In this document: positions 16,416 through 24,634 of the stretch, piece after piece
How the letters are laid out: each line of letters opens with the position of its first letter
Position numbering within the stretch: the stretch's first letter is position 1
Source of the DNA: Paraburkholderia domus
Lineage (GTDB): Bacteria > Pseudomonadota > Gammaproteobacteria > Burkholderiales > Burkholderiaceae
DNA length: 64,000 nt
NCBI RefSeq assembly: GCF_905220705.1
Contig: NZ_CAJNAT010000004.1
Location: forward strand, 1-64,000
Direction: 5' to 3'
Notes under the pieces: generated by a model
The model's input: the letters and a program-made list of their open reading frames with translations, nothing else
Database searches by the model: none
What the model was told of the DNA's origin: nothing
Position numbers and translations under genes: made by a program

Positions 16416-17099
16416 ATGCTGCTGCACATTCCGAATGTATTGGACGCTGAGCAATTGCGCTTTGTGCGCGAACGGCTCGACAGCGCCGGCGACGCATGGG
16501 TCGACGGCCGCGCGACCGCCGGTTATCAGGGCGCGCCGGTCAAACGCAATCAGCAGATCGCCGAGCATTCACCGCTCGCGCGTGAACTTGGCGATGTGAT
16601 TCTCGCGTCGATCGAGCGCAACCCGCTGTTCATCAGCGCGGCGTTGCCGAACCAGGTTTATCCGCCGCTCTTCAATCGTTACGAAGGCGGCATGCAATTC
16701 GGCAGCCACGTGGACGGTGCGGTGCGGGTGCTGCCTAACGGTGTGAAGCTGCGCACGGACGTGTCGGTGACGCTGTTCCTCTCCGAACCCGGCGAATACG
16801 ACGGCGGCGAACTCGTCGTGGAAGACACCTATGGCGTGCAACAGGTCAAGCTCCCGGCGGGCGACATGATCGTGTATCCGGCCACCAGTCTGCATCAAGT
16901 CACACCGGTCACGCGCGGCGCGCGCCTCGCCAGCTTCTTCTGGGTGCAAAGCCTCGTGCGCAGCGACACGCAGCGTGCCTTGCTATTCGATATGGACACA
17001 GCGATTCAACGCCTGAACGCCACGCACGCCGACGATGCTGCGCGCCGTAGCCTGGTGGGCTGCTATCACAACCTGTTGCGTTCCTGGAGCGAAACGTGA
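16416..17099 (+). CDS. piuC: Fe(II)/2-oxoglutarate-dependent PKHD-type hydroxylase
   Basis: A cytoplasmic 227-residue dioxygenase linked to iron-siderophore use. The jelly-roll iron site is seen as H-x-D in [11 protein letters not shown] and a distal His in [15 protein letters not shown], whose Arg would hold 2-oxoglutarate. It starts [20 protein letters not shown] after an AAGGAAAC ribosome site. Family knowledge: PiuC/YbiX neighbours catecholate receptors and its loss changes siderophore-drug uptake; its substrate is not established. It is expected to share the Fur-controlled transcript of the receptor. Its stop TGA overlaps the GTG of a 36-codon frame. Confidence 0.92.
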   Translation: MLLHIPNVLDAEQLRFVRERLDSAGDAWVDGRATAGYQGAPVKRNQQIAEHSPLARELGDVILASIERNPLFISAALPNQVYPPLFNRYEGGMQFGSHVDGAVRVLPNGVKLRTDVSVTLFLSEPGEYDGGELVVEDTYGVQQVKLPAGDMIVYPATSLHQVTPVTRGARLASFFWVQSLVRSDTQRALLFDMDTAIQRLNATHADDAARRSLVGCYHNLLRSWSET

Positions 17100-17206
17100 G
17101 CGTACCCGAGGCTATTGAACTCGAACCAGTTGCGGCCATCGACGCCGCGGCGAGCGAACCGCAGGTGGGGTCGATCGATGCTGCTGTGTGCGTGGCGCTG
17201 ATCTAA
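17096..17206 (+). CDS. Tiny ORF coupled to piuC, possibly a gene remnant
   Basis: A 36-codon frame starts at a GTG that overlaps the piuC stop (GTGA). It encodes an acidic, Ala/Glu-rich peptide beginning [20 protein letters not shown]. In related loci piuC is often followed by a Sel1/TPR gene starting at this point, so this may be the beginning of a deleted neighbour. No domain can be recognised. The overlap is seen; the remnant idea is inference. Confidence 0.35.
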   Translation: MSVPEAIELEPVAAIDAAASEPQVGSIDAAVCVALI

Positions 17207-17324
17207 CAGACCCTACGGACGGCGCGTGGCGATAGTGGCTCGCGCATCCGGCATCCTGCCCGCCCGCCAGCGGGAAAGCGCGCGCTCGCGCTAGAATCGT
17301 CGCAGACCGCCAAAACTGGTTACC

Positions 17325-17501
17325 TGTCCGCAGGCCGCATTTACACCGTTTCATCGCGTGATTGCCGAGCAACTTGGCCTGCCGGCCGAAGAGCAACTGG
17401 TGTGCGGCATGTCGCTCGGTTTCGCCGACGAACGCGCATTGGTCAATACGCTACGCACCGATCGCGAACCGGTTGAACGGTTCACGCGATTCCTCGATTG
17501 A
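17325..17501 (+). pseudogene. C-terminal remnant of a nitroreductase
   Basis: A 58-codon open frame without a start encodes CPQAAFTPFHRVIAEQLGLP, then EEQLVCGMSLGFADE and NTLRTDREPVERFTRFLD before the stop. This is the typical last ~55 residues of FMN-dependent nitroreductases (the motif around CGMSLG-A and the N-x-L-R-T-x-R-E-P tail). The FMN-binding N-terminal 150 or more residues are missing; about 120 unrelated bases separate it from the piuC region. It is best read as an eroded gene left by a deletion. Confidence 0.75.
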
Positions 17502-17530
17502 CGGCCATTCTCACTTCCTATCGGACCATC

Positions 17531-17842
17531 ATGAAAACTTCGCGCCGCCATTTTCTCATGCTGGGTGTGGGCGTGAGCTCGTCGCTCATGCTATCCCGCG
17601 TCGCGTTCGCCGACACCGCGAACACCCTGAGCGAAGCCGATCCGAAGGCGCAAGCCCTCGGCTATAAAGAGGATGCGTCAAAGGTCGACAAGGCGAAATT
17701 CCCTGGCTACGCCGCAGGACAAACCTGCGCCAACTGCTCGCTATTCCAGGGTAAGGCCACCGACGCCTACGGTGGCTGCACGCTGTTCGGTGACAAGCAG
17801 GTCGCCGCGCGCGGCTGGTGCAGCTCGTATTCGAATATGTGA
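17531..17842 (+). CDS. hip: High-potential iron-sulfur protein (HiPIP)
   Basis: A small periplasmic [4Fe-4S] electron carrier, 103 residues. The N-terminus MKTSRRHFLMLGVGVSSSLM is a Tat-type signal, fitting export of a folded cluster protein. The four cluster ligands are visible: CANC, then GGCTLF and RGWCSSY, in the family's C-x2-C-x(n)-C-x(n)-C order near the C-terminus. Upstream in-frame codons are ignored because the signal begins at this ATG. It lies 29 bases after a nitroreductase remnant and is probably transcribed alone. Confidence 0.92.
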   Translation: MKTSRRHFLMLGVGVSSSLMLSRVAFADTANTLSEADPKAQALGYKEDASKVDKAKFPGYAAGQTCANCSLFQGKATDAYGGCTLFGDKQVAARGWCSSYSNM

Positions 17843-17892
17843 CCGCGCAAGCGGCCCGCACGCCGGCACGTGTGATTAAAAACGCTTTGACC

Positions 17893-18243
17893 TTAATTCA
17901 AAGCGCTCAGTACCAGGTCATGCGAATGGCCGATCCATATCGCCGCGTCGCGGTGGTCGCGCAAGGCGTCGCCCGTATTCGGGTGCACAAAAATATCGAG
18001 CGCGCCGTGATTCAGCGTGAGCCAGCCGACGAGTTCGGCGAACTGTTCCTGCGCGAACGCGAGTTGATACGACCACATTGGATGCGGCCCGACCGGGCGT
18101 TCGTGAAAACGGCCCATTTGTAATTTGCCGTTCCAGTGCGTTTCAATCTGCTCGCGAAAGGTCCACGCGGCGTCGCGGCTGCCTGAATCGAAGTAAACGT
18201 GGGCGTGCCAACTCTCGATGGCTGAGGTGTCGCGAAAGGTCAT
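17893..18243 (-). CDS. DOPA 4,5-dioxygenase family protein
   Basis: A 116-residue single-domain protein of the DOPA-dioxygenase family (PF08883 type). Characteristic pieces are SWHAHVYFD near residue 11, the central GPHPMWSYQLAFAQEQF, and HGALDIFVHPNTGDALRDH, which supply the conserved metal-binding His residues. Bacterial members are of uncertain function; ring cleavage of catechols is assumed from the plant/fungal relatives. The gene is convergent with hip and has no operon partner. Confidence 0.85.
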   Translation of the reverse strand: MTFRDTSAIESWHAHVYFDSGSRDAAWTFREQIETHWNGKLQMGRFHERPVGPHPMWSYQLAFAQEQFAELVGWLTLNHGALDIFVHPNTGDALRDHRDAAIWIGHSHDLVLSALN

Positions 18244-19152
18244 AACAGGGTCCGATGGGGTTCAGTCTTTATCAGACACTCATTCTGCTTGAGTTTTCGC
18301 TGACGCGCGATGCCAGGCATCGTCGGCGAATTCGCCGGCGCGCGCCAGATGCCTGGTCATGGTGGCCTTGCGCAGTTCGAAGAGATAGCGCTTGCCGACC
18401 TCTCAACTTCATGGCTCACATCTGAAGAAATCGTCGCGCTACGCCGATTCGCCAAATTGGCCTGCCAATTCCCCTCGTTTCGCGCAATTGCATTCACGCG
18501 TACTCACATAAACTGTTTTCCATGGAGCGACAAAACACCGAGCCCATCGACGCGGTCTTCCCCCGCGTTGTTTTGAACCGTACCGTTGATGGCAGTTTGC
18601 CGCGGTTGTCTAACGTGGCAGGGCAGTAAAGCAGTAGGAAGTCGAAGCAATGCAAACAGCGCGCAAACGAAGCAACAACGCGCGCGAATCAGCAGGGGGT
18701 TGCAGCGAGGCGATGTTGAAGGCGAGGGACCGCGCTGTAACGCAGTAGCAGTTCAAGTAACAACAGTTTTGCTAGTTTGTGGTGGTTATAGGTCGGCAAG
18801 CATCCACGCGCCTGTACGACTCTTCCATCCTGTCCGGCCCTGTTCCCTCGCGGGAACAGGGTCTTTTTTTGTCTGTTCGGCAAATGTGACTTGTATTTAG
18901 CGGGTCCGAACCTACATGGCAGCTTGGCATTTTGGGCCTGCCGCAGCGGAAAGTCTGCTCGCGCGCGGCGGGATGCCGCACGGAATCGAGACTTTAAGTT
19001 GTTTAAGTCTGTCTTAATAGTTGCTTGCCATGATGGCTGCACAGACTCACATTAAGGGCCTGTCAAGCCGCCAGCGCATCGGCGGCGTTTGCCACCGGAG
19101 AGCACAGCATTCGGTGGTAGAGCCGAGAGTTAGCGAAGGAGGTTGAATCGAT
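18244..19152. other. Gene-poor stretch with one orphan terminator
   Basis: About 900 bases with no convincing protein gene. Open frames at 18310-18576 and 18586-18900 lack ribosome sites and family resemblance. The only clear signal is a strong intrinsic terminator at 18838-18870 on the plus strand, which ends no visible gene and so hints at a small RNA. The last 15 bases contain the AAGGAGG ribosome site of the next gene. Confidence 0.6.
18838..18870 (+). terminator. Strong orphan Rho-independent terminator
   Basis: A perfect 10-bp stem (CCCTGTTCCC, loop TCGC, GGGAACAGGG; arms 18838-18847 and 18852-18861) is followed by TCTTTTTTT. The minus strand has no T tract, so it works rightward. No gene ends within several hundred bases upstream, so a short non-coding transcript arising in about 18600-18800 is the simplest explanation. 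Confidence 0.85.
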
Positions 19153-19626
19153 ATGTCCAGTAAATCGCGAGTCCGCAAGCACACCCAGCCGGCCATGTCC
19201 CCGCTGCTGCGTGCGCTGACCTATAGCCGCACCGCCCACGAGCCGGTCACGATGGCGATGCTCATGCAGTGCTACACCGCCCTCGACGCATTCCGGCGCG
19301 GCCGAGGCTCGCGGGATTTGCACATGACCTTGAGCCGGCATTTGCTGGTGTCGCAGGAGTTGGCGCGCCTTGGTCTTGGCGAGGACGTTCTTGCCGATAT
19401 CGAAAGCGCACATGCGGCGATGGTGCAGCTCGACGCGCGCGAGCATCAAGACGGCACCTGGATTCTCGACGACGGCGAATACAGGCGTCTTTGCACGGCG
19501 CTGGCGATTCTGGATGGGCAGCTGTCCGCTGCATCGTTGAGCGAGATTGCGAACGCGGAAGCGAAGATGATCGAGGGTTTGATGCGATCCGCTCGTGCGC
19601 AGGCTCTTGTCGAAGCGACTGTCTAA
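19153..19626 (+). CDS. Hypothetical protein, helical (157 aa)
   Basis: The ATG follows an ideal ribosome site (AAGGAGG, 7 bases away). The product is a soluble, mostly helical protein beginning MSSKSRVRKHTQPAMSPLLR, with the segment TMAMLMQCYTALDAFRRGRG and a C-terminal helix rich in Ala. Similar proteins in this bacterial group are sometimes labelled Fis-family regulators, but I see no helix-turn-helix that would justify it. No partner gene is evident: the next gene lies on the other strand. Confidence 0.75.
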   Translation: MSSKSRVRKHTQPAMSPLLRALTYSRTAHEPVTMAMLMQCYTALDAFRRGRGSRDLHMTLSRHLLVSQELARLGLGEDVLADIESAHAAMVQLDAREHQDGTWILDDGEYRRLCTALAILDGQLSAASLSEIANAEAKMIEGLMRSARAQALVEATV

Positions 19627-19686
19627 GGTCGCGTTGTAATTCTGCGGTGAGCCGTCGACGGCTCGCCATCTATCGGCACAGCAGCG

Positions 19687-21189
19687 TCAGAACATGATGT
19701 TGGTCCTGAGACCCACAACGGCTTCATTGCCGACTCGCTGCGATGGGTTCTCCGGATTCGGAATGCCGCCGGCCGGACGGAACGCGTACTGGAAGTCCGC
19801 TTGCAACTGCCACCACGGCGCGACCTGGTACTGATAGGTCGCTTCGATGATGGTCTCCGCGCTGCGCGACGGATACCCCGGTGTTGTGAGCGAAGCCGTG
19901 TCGCTCGCGAGGTTTTGCGCATGCGAGCCAATCCTCGCGTAGCCGACCGCAAGCCCGGCGACATCATTGTCGCGCCCCTTGAACGGCGCCTTCAGTGTCA
20001 CGCCGACGTTCACCCCCAGGTCGACCAGATTGCGATCGCCTGGCGCGCCCATGATTCTGGCGAACACGCCTAACGATTGCGGACTGTCCGCGCCCGCACG
20101 CCAGACCATCTGGTCGGCCACCGCGTAGAAGCTGTAGTCGCCCCGGTGACTACGCGGAACGCCGGTGCTGGCCGGATTCGCAAGTGACAGGCCGGTGTTG
20201 TCGATCTGCTGGTCGGCAAAATTCCCCGTGTTGTACCAGAAGCCCAGTTTGTAAGTGCCAGGCAGTCCGGTGGGTTTAGCGTCCGACGGATTAGCCGGTG
20301 GCGGGTTGATCGCGTACTGCACTTCGCCGATGAACAGGGCGCTGTCATGCAGGTTGAAACTGGTGCCGTGCGCGTTCAGCTTCTGCGGATCGCCGATGCC
20401 ATTGCCTGCCGGATTGCCGTCGAACACACCCGCCAGCACGGTCCACGAATCCGCGGGGGTGGCCCGCACGCGTACCCCAAGTGACGACAACGGATAGGCA
20501 GGCCCGCCCGCCGGCATATCGGTGGACGGCAGCACCGGCCAGCCAAACGTGGCGTTCATGAACGTGGTCGCATACTGGCTCGTCATGAACTCCTGGTCGA
20601 GACTCTGCTGCCCGATCTTCACATCGACCTTGCCCGCGAGCAGGGACTGCTGATACCAGAGTTCCCACAGTCTCGTCGTCGCATCCGCTTCGATGCCGGT
20701 CGCCGTTTGCAGGGTCTGCAGGTTCCGCTGGGTCAGGTTGGTGCCGTGAATCTGCAGGCCCGACACGTTGAAGGTGCCGCCCGGCAAGCCGATGGCCCTG
20801 CCCGTATCGACGACCAGGCCAAACTGGGTCAGACCGTCGTAAGCCCCGCCACGCGCAGTCCCACCTGACAGGTTGTTCAGATACTCACTGGTTTCCTGCA
20901 GGCTGAACGTCATGCCGTGGTCGCCGAGCCAGGGCCGCAGGCCACCCATGTCACCGAAAAGTGTCGCACGGTCCCAGAAACCAGTCGGCGCAGGCGGCGC
21001 CTGGTCCGCCTTCGCTGCGTCCGTTGCGGGCGACGTCGACGACGGCGCGGACTCGGCTGGCGTAGAGGTAGGCGCGGCTTCCGCACTCGCCTGAGCGAGC
21101 GCGGACTGTACAACGCCAAGAGACAGAAGGCAGGTCAGGCTGATGGGGGCACCGCACATCAGCAATGTGGTCTTGAGGTTTTTCTTCAT
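19687..21189 (-). CDS. Carbohydrate-selective porin, OprB family
   Basis: A 500-residue outer-membrane barrel expected to admit sugars. The Sec signal is MKKNLKTTLLMCGAPISLTC...SALAQ. An Ala/Pro/Thr-rich spacer follows (about residues 35-70), then the OprB domain: GFWDRATLFGDMGGLRPWLG, FSLQETSEYLNNLSGGTARG, FNVSGLQIHGTNLTQRNLQT. The end is typical of the family (EAVVGLRTNIMF, terminal Phe). The ATG lacks a clear Shine-Dalgarno sequence, while in-frame codons upstream are not signal-like. A 74-aa membrane protein gene lies 92 bases upstream and could be on the same transcript. Confidence 0.9.
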   Translation of the reverse strand: MKKNLKTTLLMCGAPISLTCLLSLGVVQSALAQASAEAAPTSTPAESAPSSTSPATDAAKADQAPPAPTGFWDRATLFGDMGGLRPWLGDHGMTFSLQETSEYLNNLSGGTARGGAYDGLTQFGLVVDTGRAIGLPGGTFNVSGLQIHGTNLTQRNLQTLQTATGIEADATTRLWELWYQQSLLAGKVDVKIGQQSLDQEFMTSQYATTFMNATFGWPVLPSTDMPAGGPAYPLSSLGVRVRATPADSWTVLAGVFDGNPAGNGIGDPQKLNAHGTSFNLHDSALFIGEVQYAINPPPANPSDAKPTGLPGTYKLGFWYNTGNFADQQIDNTGLSLANPASTGVPRSHRGDYSFYAVADQMVWRAGADSPQSLGVFARIMGAPGDRNLVDLGVNVGVTLKAPFKGRDNDVAGLAVGYARIGSHAQNLASDTASLTTPGYPSRSAETIIEATYQYQVAPWWQLQADFQYAFRPAGGIPNPENPSQRVGNEAVVGLRTNIMF

Positions 21190-21281
21190 GGCAAGGGGAG
21201 GCGAGATTCTCAGGCGGATAAATCCGTTCGTTTTTATGGATATGACACGCAATGTGTGGCGAGACCGTGACCGGGCCTTGT

Positions 21282-21506
21282 TCAGGAGAACCACCAGCTC
21301 AGTCGCAACGAGCGACCCAGCTCGTTGCCGACGGCGGACGTGCACAACATCGCGACCAGCGCGAAAGCGCCTACCGTGACGGCGACAATCGCGTACCCGA
21401 TAGGCGTTAAAGGGTTGCCTGCATAGGCCACACGAAGTGCGGCGCGCCCGGCCGTTTTTTCCGGCACGGCGCCACCGAAAAACCTGAAGAATGATTTGAT
21501 GAACAT
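21282..21506 (-). CDS. Small membrane protein upstream of the porin (74 aa)
   Basis: It starts MFIKSFFRFFGGAVPEKTAG and has one clear transmembrane segment (IGYAIVAVTVGAFALVAMLC), then a short tail ending LSWWFS. The family is not recognised. The ATG follows GGGGGTG, and a perfect 7-bp GC hairpin (21524-21540) sits just before that site, which might affect translation. It shares strand with the porin and may be cotranscribed. Confidence 0.6.
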   Translation of the reverse strand: MFIKSFFRFFGGAVPEKTAGRAALRVAYAGNPLTPIGYAIVAVTVGAFALVAMLCTSAVGNELGRSLRLSWWFS

Positions 21507-22373
21507 AAGCGCACCCCCGTCCTGCCCGGCCAAGCCGGGCGACGTGTGACGACGTGACTACATCTCGCAAGCGGACTTGCGACAAGCGGCCAAACGAAGG
21601 GAGCGTGCTGCTGACAGACCGGCAGAAAGCCAGTCATTGACGAAGCGCGCTAACCCGACAAAGCGAGTTAGCGGCGAAGGAGTGTTCCTGCGGCGGCTAT
21701 CTCGCGGTGACTTCGCCGGCACAGGCCGGCATCGGACTTCCACTACTAGAGCATGTGTCCACGAGGGACTCCTTTTGATGAGACGGGGCGGATTGTATTC
21801 GGCTCACGATAAACACCGCAAGTAAAAAAACCGCAAAGACATCGCAGTCCGAATCTCCTGACGAGAATCCTTCGCCGAACGATTCTGTTTCTTATTCCGA
21901 GGTCATTCCCGCAAAGCGATGATTTTTCTTTCGATTCTGAAAGAAATAGATGCTGGAAATTTATATTGGCTCTGCTTAGCGAATGATGTTGACTTCGGAT
22001 TCCAGCGCCGCCTAAAATTTAAAAATCTTCACAAACGGGGCTGATGCCTTGGACACCTGCAGTAGTCGACCTTCGAATAGTTTCGCTGCCTGACCGGCAG
22101 GACGTCCGCGCTCTCTTCATCCAGCCGCCGTCTTGCCTTCAGGCAGACGGTGCGCGCCGTAGTAACCCTCTCCGTGCACCCTTATTAGCGCTATATGGCC
22201 GCAGTATTTGCGCGTCCGTATGGCATCGCGTCGCGAGCGTCAACTCGCGGCTGCGTCCGTTCGCGCCTTGTCGATTTTCGATGGCGCAGGCGGACGCGTG
22301 GACAAGCGCGCGCGCAGCAGACGCGCATTGCAAACATGCAGCAAGCGCGTACAGACGTCGATAAGGAGCCGCC
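21507..22373. other. Divergent non-coding region and long leader of the NRAMP operon
   Basis: No convincing protein gene in ~870 bases. Visible structure: hairpin 21524-21540 before the leftward small gene; a perfect 7-bp stem CGCTAAC/GTTAGCG at 21648-21673; an AT-rich promoter-like zone at 21830-22020; and, from about 22025, a GC-rich stretch without terminator that would be the 5' part of the transporter's leader RNA. Confidence 0.5.
21989..22018 (+). promoter_or_regulatory. Sigma-70 promoter candidate for the NRAMP leader
   Basis: TTGACT (21989-21994) and TAAAAT (22013-22018) are separated by 18 bases inside the most AT-rich part of the region. Transcription would start near 22025, giving a leader of roughly 790 bases before the transporter ATG, long enough to hold two small ORFs. 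Confidence 0.5.
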
Positions 22374-22463
22374 ATGCCGGACAGTGACAGTTATCCCATA
22401 TGCCGCTCACCTTTACCTTTACCTTTGCCTTTGCCTTTGCCTTTGCCTGAGGAAAGCGAGTAG
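22374..22463 (+). CDS. Pro-Leu repeat leader peptide (29 aa)
   Basis: A 29-codon ORF with a good ribosome site (TAAGGAG, 7 bases before the ATG). It encodes MPDSDSYPICRS, then seven prolines alternating with six leucines (PLPLPLPLPLPLP), then EESE and stop. The Pro-Leu run is encoded by six copies of the hexamer CCTTTA/CCTTTG. The position in the long leader of a metal transporter resembles the proline-rich MgtL peptide that controls Salmonella mgtA, where slow Pro-codon translation opens the downstream gene. Seen: ORF, ribosome site, repeat. Inferred: regulatory role. Confidence 0.6.
   Translation: MPDSDSYPICRSPLPLPLPLPLPLPEESE
22410..22445 (+). repeat. Hexamer tandem repeat, 6 x CCTTT(A/G)
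   Basis: Two CCTTTA units followed by four CCTTTG units, all in frame inside the 29-codon leader ORF, so that each added or lost copy changes the peptide by one Pro-Leu pair without shifting the frame. The purity suggests recent slippage. Confidence 0.95.
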
Positions 22464-22552
22464 ACGTCCGTCAAAGCGCGCAGAGTGCGCCTGACCTCCA
22501 TGTCTGCTGGCTTTCCGCGAATCGCGTCAAGCCAGACGCCTGGAGAAACATC

Positions 22553-22693
22553 ATGAATTTCAGCCTCCTTCTTTCACGACTGCCGCAGGTTGAAGAATCG
22601 CGCGTCCACTACGACGCCATGCTGGCGCTGCATGCCAACGAACCGCACAGGTTCGCTGCATTCTGGCAACGGCTTAAAACACTCGTTTCGTAA
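22553..22693 (+). CDS. Small ORF in the NRAMP leader (46 aa)
   Basis: It starts with ATG after TGGAGAAACATC and encodes MNFSLLLSRLPQVEESRVHY, then an amphipathic stretch ending FAAFWQRLKTLVS. The peptide has a mixed, protein-like composition and ends 118 bases before the transporter ATG. It may be a second leader peptide or a small protein acting on the transporter. The family is not recognised. Confidence 0.5.
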   Translation: MNFSLLLSRLPQVEESRVHYDAMLALHANEPHRFAAFWQRLKTLVS

Positions 22694-22811
22694 TCACTCG
22701 CGCCCTTTTCCGCCATACGCAAGCGACGTCGTCGTTCGACGGGACACGCTCTTACGTATGCCGGAGGTGCGCTATTTCCTTTTAATAACCAGAACCAGGG
22801 AAGAAAACAAA

Positions 22812-24458
22812 ATGGCCACTCCAGCTAACGTCTCACCGCCACGCAGCGCTGTGCTTGACTCGGCCCATATCGGGGATATCAAAGGCGCTCTGGGCACCAT
22901 CGCCCATCACGACACCGCGCCCCGCACCAACTGGTGGGCGCGCTTTCGAACACTGCTGGCCATCCTCGGCCCGGGCCTTATCGTGATGGTCGGGGACAAC
23001 GACGCAGGCGCCTTCGGCACCTACACCCAGGCCGGCCAGAACTACGGAACCACCTTGCTGTGGACCATGCTGCTGCTGGTGCCCGTCCTCTTCGTCAACC
23101 AGGAAATGGTGCTGCGACTGGGCGCCGTCACCGGTGTTGGCCACGCGCGCCTCATCTTCGAACGCTTCGGCAAGTTCTGGGGGGCGTTTAGCGTTGTCGA
23201 TCTGTTCATCCTTAACGCGCTGACCATCGTGACCGAGTTCATCGGTATCACGTTCGTCCTGGACTTCTTCGGCATCTCCAAGATTCTGGGCGTCTGCATT
23301 GCTGCGGCGCTAACGATGGCCGCCGTCAGTACAGGCAATTTCAGGCGGTTCGAACGCTTCGCTGTCGTACTGTGCGTCATGAGTTTGTTGCTTGTGCCCG
23401 TGCTGGTGTCGATCCATCCGCCGGTCGGCCAGATGACACGCGATTTCTTCATTCCGAACTGGCCCGCCCACTCGAAGCTGAGCGATGTGATGTTGCTCGT
23501 CATCGGTATCGTCGGTACGACGGTTGCGCCGTGGCAACTGTTCTTCCAGCAGAGCTACGTGGTCGACAAACGCATCACGCCGCGCTTTATGAAGTACGAA
23601 AAGGCCGATTTGTGGATTGGCATTGTGTTCGTGCTGATTGGCGCTGTGGCGATGATTTCGTTCTGCGCGGCGCTGTATGCCGGCAAGCCGGAGTTCGGTA
23701 ATTTCACGGATGCCGGCGGCGTGATCGGCGGTCTGGAAAAGTATGCGGGTCGTACGTCCGCCACGCTCTTCGCGGTGGCACTGCTCGACGCCTGCATCAT
23801 CGGCGCTGCTGCCGTGTCGCTGTCGACCGCATACGCCATCGGTGACGTGTTCAAGATTCGCCACTCGTTGCACCGTCCCGTGTCGGACGCCAAGGGTTTC
23901 TATCTCGTCTACTTCGGCATTGTTGCCGCCGCAGCAGCGCTGGTGCTGATTCCCGGTAGCCCGCTTGGTCTGCTGACTGAAGCCGTGCAAACGCTCGCGG
24001 GCGTGTTGCTGCCTAGCGCCACGGTGTTTCTGCTGCTGCTGTGTAACGACAAGGCCGTTCTGGGTCCGTGGGTCAACTCGAAGGAGCTCAATCTGTTTAC
24101 GGGCGCCGTTATCTGGGTGCTGGTGATGCTGTCCATCATCCTGACCGCCTCGGTCGTCTACCCGGACATCACCGGCGAAACGATTCTGGAAACGCTCGCT
24201 GGCGGGACACTGTTGGCAATCTTCGGCTATGCCGGCACGGTCGGGATTCGCAGACTCCGTCGCGAAGCCGCGGATGGAGAAGTGCACACGTATCCGACGA
24301 ACGCCCGCGATACATGGCGCATGCCGCCGCTCGACGACCTGCCGCCGCCGAATCTTACGCTGGCCAAGCGTGTCTGGATGGGTGTGCTGCGCGGCTATCT
24401 GCTGTTGGCTGTTGGCCTGGTTGTTCTTAAGGTCGTGCAGATGGCATTCTTGAAATAA
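22812..24458 (+). CDS. NRAMP-family divalent metal transporter, probably Mg2+-type
   Basis: A 548-residue inner-membrane protein with about 11 transmembrane helices. Helix 1 reads GPGLIVMVGDNDAGAFGTYT; the usual Nramp motif DPGN is replaced by DNDAG. Helix 6 reads GTTVAPWQLFFQQS, where classic Mn/Fe transporters have a Met in MPH. Family knowledge: that Met coordinates transition metals, and its loss goes with the NRAMP-related magnesium transporters. The start is taken at MATPANVSPPRSAV, where the ribosome site AGGGAAG lies; in-frame codons upstream overlap the leader. The transporter has its own long leader with two small ORFs. Confidence 0.85.
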   Translation: MATPANVSPPRSAVLDSAHIGDIKGALGTIAHHDTAPRTNWWARFRTLLAILGPGLIVMVGDNDAGAFGTYTQAGQNYGTTLLWTMLLLVPVLFVNQEMVLRLGAVTGVGHARLIFERFGKFWGAFSVVDLFILNALTIVTEFIGITFVLDFFGISKILGVCIAAALTMAAVSTGNFRRFERFAVVLCVMSLLLVPVLVSIHPPVGQMTRDFFIPNWPAHSKLSDVMLLVIGIVGTTVAPWQLFFQQSYVVDKRITPRFMKYEKADLWIGIVFVLIGAVAMISFCAALYAGKPEFGNFTDAGGVIGGLEKYAGRTSATLFAVALLDACIIGAAAVSLSTAYAIGDVFKIRHSLHRPVSDAKGFYLVYFGIVAAAAALVLIPGSPLGLLTEAVQTLAGVLLPSATVFLLLLCNDKAVLGPWVNSKELNLFTGAVIWVLVMLSIILTASVVYPDITGETILETLAGGTLLAIFGYAGTVGIRRLRREAADGEVHTYPTNARDTWRMPPLDDLPPPNLTLAKRVWMGVLRGYLLLAVGLVVLKVVQMAFLK

Positions 24459-24572
24459 GACAGATACCCGCGCCGGCCGCACCTTCGGTCATTCGCTCGA
24501 ACGCACGACGCGATGCGACGCGACCTGAGGCTCACGCTATCGCGGGTTCGAAGCTGAAACAAGGATGAAATG

Positions 24573-24596
24573 AAAAACGCCCCTGACGGGGCGTTT
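24573..24596 (-). terminator. Intrinsic terminator, stronger on the minus strand
   Basis: The palindrome AAACGCCCC-TGAC-GGGGCGTTT has its longer T run (five) on the minus strand, just 39 bases after the stop codon of the large lipoprotein gene. On the plus strand three T residues follow the stem, so it may also help end the transporter transcript. Confidence 0.85.
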
Positions 24597-24634
24597 GGCA
24601 GTTCGACAATCTTTCGTTTCTTGCTGACCTCGTT

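Noticed and set aside
18586..18900. 104-residue plus-strand frame
   Set aside because: It runs through the strong terminator at 18838-18870 and has no ribosome site or family resemblance.
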